This document shows positions 16,622 to 22,315 of a stretch of DNA of 22,422 nt, piece after piece. Position 1 is the stretch's first letter. Each line of letters starts with the position of its first letter. The stretch is taken from contig CAYRPN010000095.1 in assembly GCA_964426135.1 (NCBI GenBank), positions 1 through 22,422 on the forward strand, read 5' to 3'. The position numbers and the translations under genes are program-made. The notes below the pieces were generated by a model. The model was not told the DNA's origin. It saw only the letters and a list, made by a program, of their open reading frames with translations, and did not search any database. The stretch comes from CAYRPN01 sp964426135. Lineage in GTDB: Bacteria; Planctomycetota; Phycisphaerae; Phycisphaerales; Phycisphaeraceae.

Positions 16622-17095
16622 TCAATTCCCCCTTCCAATACCTTCTGTCCGCACCGCTGCGGGGGACAACCGCACCGCTGCGGGGGGAACTCCCCGCACC
16701 GCTGCGGGGGGTAAGTCCGCACCGCTGCGGGGGGACGATTGATTGACTACCCGCACCGCTGCGGGGGACAATGCCAGCCGAAATACCTTGCATCGGTGCT
16801 GAAACTTTCCTGTGTCAATCATCAGCCCCGCCTCGACGCACCGGTGGCGGCCGCGCGTCACAGAGTCCTCCGAGATGCCGAACGCTTTGCAGATCGTGGG
16901 GTTGCTCAACCACGCTTCACCCTCATCGTTCGCGTGAGCGAGGTATGCCAGGAATACCGCGATGGCGCTGGGCTGGCCGAGGATGGGCTCGAACACACCA
17001 GACATGACGAACTCGCGAAACTTCTGGCGATGGCTCTTTAGCGTGCCGGACGGCGGCGCGGTGGGCGGTGGAGAAATATCCGGTAGAGTGTGCAT
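16622..17095 (-). CDS. Winged-helix DNA-binding protein, candidate replication initiator with iterons in its own gene
   Basis: 157 aa. Residues about 25-107 form a winged helix (FREFVMSGVFEPILGQPSAI, then WLSNPTICKAFGISEDSVTR, GLMIDTGKFQHRCKVFRL), the type found in phage replication or regulatory proteins. GGAAG lies seven bases before ATG 17095. The C-terminal 48 residues are a low-complexity tail (PPAAVR repeated, one SPRSGAD) that merely translates five 17-bp DNA iterons. This recalls lambda O, where a DNA-binding initiator recognises iterons inside its own coding sequence. Here the iterons are at the 3' end and no helicase or loader gene follows. A transcription regulator binding its own gene is the alternative. 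A plus-strand terminator-like hairpin sits just upstream of the start. Confidence 0.75.
   Translation of the reverse strand: MHTLPDISPPPTAPPSGTLKSHRQKFREFVMSGVFEPILGQPSAIAVFLAYLAHANDEGEAWLSNPTICKAFGISEDSVTRGRHRCVEAGLMIDTGKFQHRCKVFRLALSPAAVRVVNQSSPRSGADLPPAAVRGVPPAAVRLSPAAVRTEGIGRGN
16649..16767. repeat. Five 17-bp iterons inside the winged-helix gene: candidate origin
   Basis: CCGCACCGCTGCGGGGG occurs at 16649-16665, 16670-16686, 16694-16710, 16717-16733 and 16751-16767. Copies start 21, 24, 23 and 34 bp apart. Each has palindromic arms CCGCA/TGCGG around CCGC. Four copies are read in one codon frame (PAAVR) and the fourth in another (PRSGA), so conservation is of DNA rather than protein. 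The purine/pyrimidine-biased, less GC-rich 16591-16648 segment next to it could be an unwinding region. Confidence 0.8.
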
Positions 17096-17107
17096 GACCG
17101 TTCTTCC

Positions 17108-17147
17108 GCCGCGCTCAACTACAAGGGTTCAGAGCGCGGCTTTTTTT
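17108..17147 (+). terminator. Rho-independent terminator facing against the operon, upstream of the winged-helix gene
   Basis: A perfect 9-bp stem GCCGCGCTC/GAGCGCGGC (17108-17116 and 17132-17140) is followed by seven T residues on the plus strand. No plus-strand gene ends here. It would stop a transcript antisense to the 5' end of the winged-helix gene. Read on the minus strand it forms a hairpin directly before that gene's ribosome site and could hinder translation. Confidence 0.7.
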
Positions 17148-17159
17148 CGCGGCGTGGTT

Positions 17160-17510
17160 TCAAACTCCTGCTTCCGCCAGGCGACGTTCAGCGGCGGCGA
17201 TGTCGCGCTGTCGGCGGCTGCGCGAGCGTGGCCGATGCCGCTCGCGTGGCGGTGGCGGCGACGATTCCTCCGGCGTCACCGCCGAGGTTTGCAGGGACGC
17301 CGTGAAACGCGCCAGCGCTTCCCTGCTGGTGACGATGCGCGATCCAAGCCGCGCGGCCTCCAGCTTCAATCGCTGAGCGCCGGCGACGCGCACGCCTTTC
17401 GTAACCCAGCGGAAGATCGTTGACGGGTGCAGTGGCTGCCCGCCGATCGTCGGCAGTGATCGCGTCGCCTCGGCCAGGGTGAGGACGGACTCGGAAAGCA
17501 CGTCAGGCAA
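17160..17510 (-). CDS. DUF1580-like helix-turn-helix protein
   Basis: 116 aa. The N-terminal 70 residues (LTLAEATRSLP, then PLHPSTIFRWVTKGVRVAGA, SRIVTSREALARFTASL) match my recollection of the DUF1580 pattern, a MerR/excisionase-like helix-turn-helix with a following beta wing, found mainly in planctomycete genomes and their prophages. The C-terminal 35 residues are rich in Arg, Pro and Ala and likely disordered, with a final helix. TTG at 17510 is chosen because GGAGG precedes it by six bases; it overlaps the end of the upstream gene. A DNA-binding role, possibly as excisionase or regulator, is inferred. Confidence 0.75.
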   Translation of the reverse strand: MPDVLSESVLTLAEATRSLPTIGGQPLHPSTIFRWVTKGVRVAGAQRLKLEAARLGSRIVTSREALARFTASLQTSAVTPEESSPPPPRERHRPRSRSRRQRDIAAAERRLAEAGV

Positions 17511-17682
17511 AAGTCACCTCCCGACGTTCCTTCGAGGAGGTTGCCACCTGGCGCCGCTCCAACTCGCGTCGCAGCATCTCAGCGGTACGCGAGTTTCGGC
17601 CCAACTCGCGCTCAGCATCATGCACCATGCGTTCGAGTTCTAGCGTCGAAATGTCTCGAAGTTTCATAGTGCCCATTAGCAT
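17503..17682 (-). CDS. Small helical protein of unknown function
   Basis: 59 aa, mainly a charged helix (MKLRDISTLELERMVHDAER, then MLRRELERRQVATSSKERRE). The start is uncertain: ATG 17682 has AGAAG seven bases upstream, while ATG 17676 and 17667 are also in frame and 17667 (MKLRD) looks most natural. Its end overlaps the start of the DUF1580-like gene and provides that gene's ribosome site, so the two are likely translated together. No family is recognised. Confidence 0.6.
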   Translation of the reverse strand: MLMGTMKLRDISTLELERMVHDAERELGRNSRTAEMLRRELERRQVATSSKERREVTFA

Positions 17683-17709
17683 CCGGGCACTTCTCAAGAA
17701 ATGTTGTGG

Positions 17710-17734
17710 CCGGACGCGCGCCGGACGCGCGTCC
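17710..17734. repeat. Direct repeat with palindrome upstream of the 59-aa gene
   Basis: CCGGACGCG occurs at 17710-17718 and 17721-17729; the second copy continues into a perfect 12-bp palindrome GGACGCGCGTCC (17723-17734). A further CGCCGGACGC copy lies near 17774. Its position in the largest gap of this part of the operon suggests a protein-binding site, but this is not shown. Confidence 0.5.
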
Positions 17735-17767
17735 AACGGTTTTCCCCAAGAAAAACAGAAGAAAAAT

Positions 17768-18532
17768 CTAGTGCGCCGGACGCCTGCTGGACGATTTCGC
17801 AGCCTTCAACTCGTCGATGACATGCCTCACACACTCAGGGCGATAGAGATATTTGGGCTCGTTCGACTTCCTCTCACTGTCATCCATCTCTACATAGCAA
17901 TCCTGATTCTTTCCTCGCTCACGATCAAGCCGCTTCCTCAACAGTTCAGCGTCCACTCCGTTCTCACGGGCGAGGTCGTTGACACTTCGCGGAGAAACTG
18001 CTTGAGGTTTCGCCTGAGTGGCCGGCTGCGCTACTTGTGCCAAGATGCTGGCGCACAGTTCGTACCACTCCGTAGCCTTGCTCGTCCCTTTTCCCGTCGC
18101 CAGATCCTTGAGCGCCACGTCAAGCTCAATCTGTCTCTCACGCGATGCCGCCGTTTCAAACCAGAACCCTTCGTCGTTGTTCCTTGCTTGGGCCTGTCGC
18201 TGGAGAACGTTCGTCACGGTCCTTACTGTGGCGAGCGACTCCGTCCGCGCGATCACCGTCACGGGAGTATCTTCGAACGCCATCGACACTTGAAACTCCG
18301 TCAGACGCGAGCCAGGAGTCTGACCAATCCGACTGTACCTGATGCCCTTGGCCAGTTCCTCCGCGGCCACTTGGCGAAGCTCTGCCAACTGACGCGGGCT
18401 GATGCTCGCCGCAGGTCCGAACGACGATCGCGTGAAGTCTGACCAGACGCCGGCAAAGATGAAGAACGGTCCGGTCGGCTCAGTTGCTGCAGGTGATGCT
18501 TCGTTGCGTGAAGTCTTGGAACGTTTCGACAT
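17768..18532 (-). CDS. 254-aa protein of unknown function with possible C-terminal DNA-binding region
   Basis: The start at 18532 (MSKRSKTSRNEASPAATEPT) follows GAGGA at seven bases; the frame is open to 18586. After a 30-residue charged leader comes GPFFIFAGVWSDFTRSSFGP, then a helical region PRQLAELRQVAAEELAKGIR and a beta-rich part TEFQVSMAFEDTPVTVIART (about 95-115). Near the C-terminus, SVNDLARENGVDAELLRKRL (about 198-217) looks like a helix-turn-helix, followed by a basic tail with YLYRPECVRHVIDELKA. No family is recognised. It lies between the 64-aa and 59-aa genes in the leftward block. Confidence 0.7.
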   Translation of the reverse strand: MSKRSKTSRNEASPAATEPTGPFFIFAGVWSDFTRSSFGPAASISPRQLAELRQVAAEELAKGIRYSRIGQTPGSRLTEFQVSMAFEDTPVTVIARTESLATVRTVTNVLQRQAQARNNDEGFWFETAASRERQIELDVALKDLATGKGTSKATEWYELCASILAQVAQPATQAKPQAVSPRSVNDLARENGVDAELLRKRLDRERGKNQDCYVEMDDSERKSNEPKYLYRPECVRHVIDELKAAKSSSRRPAH

Positions 18533-18642
18533 GGTGCAATCCTCGAAGCGGGCCGGGCGAGGGCGCGAACGTGGGGATTGCGCCACGCCACGCCGCTCGC
18601 CTGTTCACCGGGGATCAGCCGGTGCCCGTAGGTGCGATTCTA

Positions 18643-18837
18643 TCACTCTCGCTCACGCTGGCGGGAAGCCGGCGCGGAAGACGGTGCTTGCAAATCCTGC
18701 GAATCAGAATGCGAAGAAAGTGACGTGAGAACCGCGGCGAGCGCGTCGGGCGGGCACGCTGGATTGACGAGCAGCGTGTCTCCCTCGCGTGCAATGAAAT
18801 CGTCCAACGTCGGATCGAGCTTCACCTGATACATCAT
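18643..18837 (-). CDS. 64-aa small protein of unknown function
   Basis: The ATG at 18837 overlaps the stop of the zinc-ribbon gene as ATGA, a sign of coupled translation; a second ATG follows immediately. The first 40 residues (MMYQVKLDPTLDDFIAREGD, then TLLVNPACPPDALAAVLTSL) look folded. The rest is Ser/Gln-rich and probably disordered. It is acidic overall and is not recognised as any family. Confidence 0.6.
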   Translation of the reverse strand: MMYQVKLDPTLDDFIAREGDTLLVNPACPPDALAAVLTSLSSHSDSQDLQAPSSAPASRQRERE

Positions 18838-19220
18838 GGCTGCACCACCTTCCTCGGCCGGACACGTCTTGGTTTCATCGCTTCGGACGTAGCGACCGGT
18901 TCCGTCCGAGGCGTTTTCAGGTCCCGCAGTTCCGCCTGTAGCTGGTCGATCTTTGCTTCCTGCTGTTCGATGGCGCGCTTCGCACCGACAAGCTGGGCGC
19001 GCAGTTCGTAGTTCTCTTGCTCTGTTCTCTCCGCGTATGCCTTCAATTTCTCCGCGTCGTCATGTGCTGGCGACGGGGCATAGAACTGCTCATGCCCATT
19101 GGGGCAGAAAACACCGGGGTCGCTCTTGGTTTTTGAATTCACGAACTGCGCCGGGACGGCGTAGTGAATGCCGCACTCGAAACAGATGAGGGGTTCCAGT
19201 CCGATTTCTGTGTGAATCAT
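18834..19220 (-). CDS. Zinc-ribbon and coiled-coil phage-type protein
   Basis: 128 aa. Cys13 and Cys16 (CFECG) with Cys39 and His43 (FCPNGH) form a probable zinc site in a short ribbon with aromatic surroundings. A coiled coil follows (about 55-103, with QENYELRAQLVGAKRAIEQQ), then a basic tail (MKPRRVRPRKVV). This ribbon-plus-coil layout with CPNGH is common among small proteins of temperate phages; the function is generally unknown. AGGAG stands seven bases before the ATG. Nucleic-acid binding is plausible from the zinc site and basic tail, but inferred. Confidence 0.75.
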   Translation of the reverse strand: MIHTEIGLEPLICFECGIHYAVPAQFVNSKTKSDPGVFCPNGHEQFYAPSPAHDDAEKLKAYAERTEQENYELRAQLVGAKRAIEQQEAKIDQLQAELRDLKTPRTEPVATSEAMKPRRVRPRKVVQP

Positions 19221-19263
19221 GGATACGCTCCTTTTGCCCGGTGAAGTGATGCGACTATTTCAG

Positions 19264-19716
19264 TCATGAATCATCCCGGGGCGTCAGGTCGCCACGGCGC
19301 ATCTCCCTCAGGAGTTCAGCTGCCTCTTCATCCGGCGCCAGCAGCGGCGCTCTTTGTTCCACAGTCACCGTCTGGTGGGGCCGACCATCGCTGTAGTCGA
19401 TGATCGTCTTCAGCGCGTCGAGCCGGTGACGGGCGGTCGTGTCTTCCGCGATCGCCAGCAACCACACGCGGGCTGCAGCGCGACGATGAGCGGGCTTGGT
19501 GTCGTCCGCAACGATCCCGGCCAGCTCGTCGCCGGTGGCGTCCTGCAGGGCGTTGATCTGTTCACGCACGGACGCGCCGGCGCGAGGCCGTCCGGCCGCG
19601 TTGCCGCTCTCGCCTGGTTTCCAGGGTGATCGAAGGTTGGCGAGCCGGCGGGCCTGGCCATCCGATGAATCCGGGGCGTTCGTGGGTTCTGGCTGCATGG
19701 GTTTGTCCTGTTCCAT
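19264..19716 (-). CDS. DUF5681-like phage protein
   Basis: 150 aa. Residues about 29-45 carry SPWKPGESGNAAGRPRAG, the hallmark WKPGxSGNxxGRP motif of DUF5681-type phage proteins, which often lie near small terminase genes. Then come two helical segments (ASVREQINALQDATGDELAG and RRAAARVWLLAIAEDTTARH) and an acidic C-terminus. Involvement in DNA binding or packaging is a family-level guess; no large terminase is present in the element. Start choice: ATG 19716, with ATG 19698 as alternative; neither has a strong ribosome site. An 8-bp perfect inverted repeat lies just upstream of 19716. Confidence 0.75.
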   Translation of the reverse strand: MEQDKPMQPEPTNAPDSSDGQARRLANLRSPWKPGESGNAAGRPRAGASVREQINALQDATGDELAGIVADDTKPAHRRAAARVWLLAIAEDTTARHRLDALKTIIDYSDGRPHQTVTVEQRAPLLAPDEEAAELLREMRRGDLTPRDDS

Positions 19717-19717
19717 C

Positions 19718-19736
19718 TTCGGTGTTCCACACCGAA
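19718..19736. promoter_or_regulatory. Perfect 8-bp inverted repeat at the start of the DUF5681-like gene
   Basis: Arms TTCGGTGT (19718-19725) and ACACCGAA (19729-19736) flank TCC. It occupies the place where the ribosome site should be, so it may be an operator or an RNA hairpin controlling translation. Confidence 0.5.
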
Positions 19737-19821
19737 CCTGGTGTGGTTGTTGAAGCCCTGAAAGGCCGTGGCCGGCGATCAGACCAGCCGCGGCGAGGTC
19801 TGCGTGATCCTATGGCGAAGT

Positions 19822-20121
19822 TCAGCGTGACTCATATCGGCGCTGCCCTCGTAGCTTCCTCTTCTCCTCCAAGTTGGCGTCATAGACCCGCTTCATCTCG
19901 ATAGCGCTCTCGCGCAGATCGGGATAGGGGTCCAGCCGCGGATCATCGACGTCCACGGTTGTTCCGATGGACTCGTCCGACGTCGGCGGGAAGGTGACGA
20001 AAGCGCGGGTCGGCTTGCTGGGGTCGCAGATGTCCTCCCGCACGCCGATGTGAACGTAGTCACGGTTGGCGGGCGACGTGGGCGGAACCTCTGGCACGTT
20101 GCGAGTTGCGGTAGCATTCAT
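19822..20121 (-). CDS. 99-aa protein of unknown function
   Basis: Start MNATATRNVPEVPPTSPANR at 20121 is chosen because AGGAG lies nine bases upstream; the frame is open to 20265 but would run through the promoter. The protein is hydrophilic, with an early beta-like part (DYVHIGVREDICDPSKPTRA, then FVTFPPTSD), an acidic stretch (TVDVDDPRLDPYPDL) and a charged C-terminal helix (EMKRVYDANLEEKRKLRGQR). No family is recognised. It is the first substantial gene after the leftward promoter. Confidence 0.65.
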   Translation of the reverse strand: MNATATRNVPEVPPTSPANRDYVHIGVREDICDPSKPTRAFVTFPPTSDESIGTTVDVDDPRLDPYPDLRESAIEMKRVYDANLEEKRKLRGQRRYESR

Positions 20122-20212
20122 GGTGGGTTGCTCCTGGTCGATTGAGAGTGTGGAAGACTGTGGAAGGTTTGGACACACGGTCAGCGGGAGGCCCCTTGTT
20201 CTTGTCGCACAT
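20060..20212 (-). CDS. Possible 50-aa leader ORF of the leftward operon
   Basis: ATG 20212 has GGAG seven bases upstream and lies about 17 bases after the expected transcription start of the strong leftward promoter. The predicted peptide begins MCDKNKGPPADRVSK and ends ARGSAHVARQP. It overlaps the start of the 99-aa gene in another frame, so it could be a real small protein or a leader that affects translation of the next gene. The composition of its second half looks like shadow coding, hence low confidence. Confidence 0.3.
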   Translation of the reverse strand: MCDKNKGPPADRVSKPSTVFHTLNRPGATHHECYRNSQRARGSAHVARQP

Positions 20213-20228
20213 GATTTCTCTCCAAAGA

Positions 20229-20316
20229 CTTGACCATTTATAAGTGAGTCAAGAGATCGTGTCAATAGGCGATCAAGATAATCGTCAATAATTGTTCATC
20301 TTGCTCAACTATTGAC
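20229..20316. promoter_or_regulatory. Divergent control region with five GTCAA/TTGAC boxes
   Basis: TTGAC occurs at 20230-20234 and 20312-20316, and its complement GTCAA at 20248-20252, 20261-20265 and 20284-20288. CTTGAC/GTCAAG (20229-20234, 20248-20253) flanks the leftward -10 box. An 11-bp inverted pair with one mismatch, GTCAATAATTG (20284-20294) and CAACTATTGAC (20306-20316), lies on the regulator side. One box is also the -35 element. The arrangement suits repression by the adjacent ribbon-helix-helix protein. Confidence 0.65.
20237..20265 (-). promoter_or_regulatory. Strong sigma-70-type leftward promoter
   Basis: On the minus strand TTGACA (20265-20260) and TATAAA (20242-20237) are exactly 17 bp apart, nearly perfect consensus. 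The region is far richer in A+T than the rest of the element. It would drive the roughly 12-kb leftward gene block. Confidence 0.85.
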
Positions 20317-20346
20317 TCTGTCCGGCTTGCTCGGTAGCCTCATGGC

Positions 20347-20568
20347 ATGGCGAAATCGAAGAACAAGTCGAAGAACTGGGGCGGCAAGCGCGAAGGAGCC
20401 GGCGGCAAGCAGAAGATCGAAGGCGGCGGCGTGACGACGGCGTTCGTGCTCTCGCTGGATGACCTGACCTTCATTGACGAGTGGAAGGACCGGTCAGGCG
20501 TGTCACGTTCAGAGGCTGTCCGACAGATCATCGCCGCGGCACGATCAGCCGGCGGCAAGAAGAGGTAG
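20347..20568 (+). CDS. Ribbon-helix-helix-like regulator
   Basis: 73 aa. The N-terminus is basic with WGGKREGAGGKQ, a motif frequent in small phage proteins. Residues about 29-66 (VTTAFVLSLDDLTFIDEWKD, then RSGVSRSEAVRQIIAAARSA) fit a ribbon-helix-helix fold: one beta strand and two helices with the usual Gly-hx-Ser-Arg-Ser turn. Such proteins bind short repeated operators as dimers. It is the only rightward gene in the element, divergent from the operon across a box-rich promoter region, which makes it the likely switch repressor. Its own promoter is not clear; TTGACT at 20312 with TAGCCT at 20335 would give an almost leaderless mRNA. Confidence 0.75.
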   Translation: MAKSKNKSKNWGGKREGAGGKQKIEGGGVTTAFVLSLDDLTFIDEWKDRSGVSRSEAVRQIIAAARSAGGKKR

Positions 20569-20580
20569 TCACTGATCGAT

Positions 20581-21421
20581 TCACCCGATCTTCAGCGCGA
20601 CATCGACGGCCCGGTCGCGATCGCGTTCGGCGTAGATTTGCGTCACGTCGGCGCTGGCGTGGCCGATGAAGACCTGGGCAGCCTCCAGGCCGAACTCGCG
20701 GCGGACCTGCGTCGCCATGCTGTGGCGCAACTGGTGGGGATGCCAGCGGTGCTGCTGCCGCCACGCGTTGGCCTCGGCCCATTTCTTGCCGAGCCGATCC
20801 CGCCATTCCTTGCTTGTCTCCCACCGCTTCCCAATCCGCTGGCGCTTCAGGGCGTCAGGCAGCGGAAACGCCTTTTCGCATCCGTACCAGATGGCACGGC
20901 GGTAGCTGTCGCTCGTGTAACGATCTCCCACCGTCCGATCGGTCATGGGCTTTGCCGCCTCCTGATCCCCGCGGCGATGCACTTCGCACTTGTCGCGGCG
21001 CTCGCGCTCTGGCGCCGTTGTCCACGGCGTGCTGCCGGACGGCCTCCAGCGACCGGGGGCCGAACTTCGCCGCGACGGTCCGGCCGTACAGCTTCACCAG
21101 CGGACGAATCGCCACTTTGAAGTTGACCACTTCGTTCGTTCGCTTCCCATTCGGGTCGAGGTAATACCGCTCCGCGTGGATCAGGAACTGGTCGCAGAGT
21201 TCAACGACGGCCATGTCTGGCACCACGAGAACGCCGGCGGTGCGAAGTTCCGCACATGTGCGCTCGTAGCGTTCCTTGCTTTCCTCAGTGCCGTACTCGC
21301 CCAGGTAGACGCGCTGGCCTCTGACCTCAATGAACGCGAGATCAGACTTGCCGGCGCGGCGCTGTCGTCGGTACTTCGGTTTTCGCGTGGTCGGAGTGGA
21401 AGAAATGGAGCTTGCGGGCAT
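20581..21421 (-). pseudogene. Tyrosine integrase relic with internal deletion and frameshift
   Basis: The N-terminal part (21421 to about 21015; RAGKSDLAFIEVRGQRVYLG, then VAIRPLVKLYGRTVAAKFGP) is the arm/core-binding region of a planctomycete-type tyrosine recombinase. The C-terminal part (about 21010 to 20581, another frame; GDRYTSDSYRRAI, HPHQLRHSMAT, GHASADVTQIYAERD) has the HxxR, GHxS and catalytic Tyr motifs. Between them the region that should hold the first catalytic Arg and the Lys hairpin is missing, roughly 130-150 residues by comparison with remembered homologues about 400 aa long. The join lies near the GGCGCC at about 21011-21016, and the downstream part is out of frame. The product should be inactive. 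Its position beside the intact tRNA is where the integrase of such an element belongs. Confidence 0.8.
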
Positions 21422-21448
21422 GGCGCGGCCGTCCTTTCACTCGGCCCT

Positions 21449-21471
21449 GTATACGGCGGGTATACGGGCGG
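21449..21471. repeat. Short direct repeat between integrase and attR
   Basis: GTATACGGCGG at 21449-21459 is followed directly by GTATACGGGCGG at 21460-21471. Tandem short repeats beside an attachment site may be arm-type binding sites of the integrase; this is inferred from position. Confidence 0.4.
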
Positions 21472-21544
21472 GTGCTGGATTGCGGCAGCGCCGTCACGCG
21501 ACGGGTAATGCAGAAAAAGCCTGCAATTTGCCTGTTTTCTCTCG

Positions 21545-21588
21545 AATACACCCGGCAGGGCTCGAACCTGCAACCTTCGGTTCCGAAG
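21545..21588 (-). repeat. attR: 44-bp repeat forming the 3' half of tRNA-Arg(TCG)
   Basis: Identical to 8084-8127. Here it is fused to the chromosomal 5' half of the tRNA, so the element has rebuilt a complete tRNA gene. Confidence 0.93.
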
Positions 21589-21620
21589 ACCGAAGCTCTA
21601 TCCAATTGAGCTACGGGTGC
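21547..21620 (-). tRNA. tRNA-Arg (anticodon TCG)
   Basis: 74 nt. Acceptor GCACCCG pairs with CGGGTGT (first pair G-U), discriminator A. D arm GCTC/GAGC, anticodon stem TCGGT/ACCGA with loop CTTCGGA giving TCG, T arm GCAGG/CCTGC with TTCGAGC. CCA is not encoded. The 3' half from the anticodon loop onward is supplied by the integrated element. Confidence 0.95.
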
Positions 21621-22101
21621 TTTGAGCTTGTTTTCAAGGATGTTCTGTTCATCCTGGCCATCCGTCGGAATGGATCCAGACACCCGTGACCCTGTTTCAA
21701 GTTCAGCCGCCCGGGTGATGCAGCAGGTGAACGGCCTGAACAGAACGAACCTTTGAGGTGGCTTCATGACCTCTCATCAGATCGTACCCGTCACCTCGGA
21801 CACCGGCAAGCCCGGGCCTCTGATATCCACGGACGGGTCTGCCAAAAACTCTTGGGGAGCAATGGTACTGCTCCTTTCACTCCGGGAGAGGGCTGAGTGA
21901 GGGCCGATCTACAACGAGAATCCAATTGCACGGTGTGCGTCCAACGCCCTCACATGGCCACCCGGACTCAAACCTCACAACATTCTCTCGCGCGGCCATG
22001 GAAAGATTTGGCCAGATTTCAGATCTGGACTGAAGTTCGTGATCGAAAGGGTCTGTCTCTGTAGCGCGCCTCGCGAATCCCTCAGGCTGATGAACTCTCA
22101 A
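21621..22101. other. Intergenic stretch between two tRNA-Arg genes
   Basis: No gene is convincing in these 480 bp. A 44-codon frame at 21766-21900 (MTSHQIVPVTSDTGKPGPL) has GAGG seven bases upstream but resembles no known protein; it may be a small gene or a relic. CTCCGGGAGAGGG near 21880 repeats a motif seen at 5271-5287. Confidence 0.4.
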
Positions 22102-22175
22102 TGCGCCCGGCGCGATTCGAACGCGCGACCTGCAGTTTAGGAAACTGCCGCTCTATCCAACTGAGCTACGGGCGC
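22102..22175 (-). tRNA. tRNA-Arg (anticodon CCT)
   Basis: 74 nt. Acceptor GCGCCCG pairs with CGGGCGC, discriminator A. D arm GCTC/GAGC, anticodon stem GCAGT/ACTGC with loop TTCCTAA giving CCT (codon AGG), T arm GCGCG/CGCGC with TTCGAAT. CCA is not encoded. Its 5' half resembles the neighbouring tRNA-Arg(TCG). Confidence 0.95.
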
Positions 22176-22179
22176 GGAA

Positions 22180-22221
22180 GCATCAGTCGGCCAGAACAAA
22201 ACGCGGTGCGCCGACTGATGC
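22180..22221. repeat. Perfect 12-bp inverted repeat upstream of tRNA-Arg(CCT)
   Basis: GCATCAGTCGGC (22180-22191) and its exact complement (22210-22221) are separated by 18 bp and start 5 bases before the tRNA, where its promoter should lie. It could be an operator, a leader hairpin or a small insertion scar. Confidence 0.6.
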
Positions 22222-22315
22222 AGGAACAGTATCGTCCTCGTGCAACTGGGGCAAGGAGGTCGTCGGATCATGGCGATTCATGGGTGTAGTCCATCATTCC
22301 GGCGATGCTGGGTGA

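Larger units (their letters stand above)
8084..21588. mobile_element. Integrated phage-like element in tRNA-Arg(TCG), about 13.5 kb
   Basis: It is bounded by a perfect 44-bp direct repeat of tRNA 3' sequence, with a tyrosine integrase relic beside the reconstituted tRNA. Nearly all genes run leftward as one block from a promoter near 20250 to a terminator near 8350. Cargo includes DUF5681-like, zinc-ribbon, DUF1580-like and winged-helix proteins, a 500-aa coiled-coil protein and a 1,919-aa polyvalent protein. No capsid, portal, large terminase or tail genes are visible in the 13.5 kb. It may be a satellite or a shrunken prophage. The integrase is damaged. Confidence 0.85.

Noticed and set aside
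16264..16722. 152-codon minus-strand frame beginning with PPQRCG repeats
   Set aside because: It starts inside the iterons at a GTG and reads them in a third frame. The ELEKQQRLAAAEKARHDERN stretch looks helical and could be a relic of a longer winged-helix tail, but there is no ribosome site and the end reads the small gene out of frame.
16649..16767. CRISPR array
   Set aside because: Repeats are 17 bp and spacers only 4-17 bp, they lie inside an ORF, and no cas genes are present. Iterons fit better.
21766..21900. 44-codon frame MTSHQIVPVTS
   Set aside because: It has a fair ribosome site but resembles no known protein and ends in a dispersed repeat motif; too weak to call a gene.
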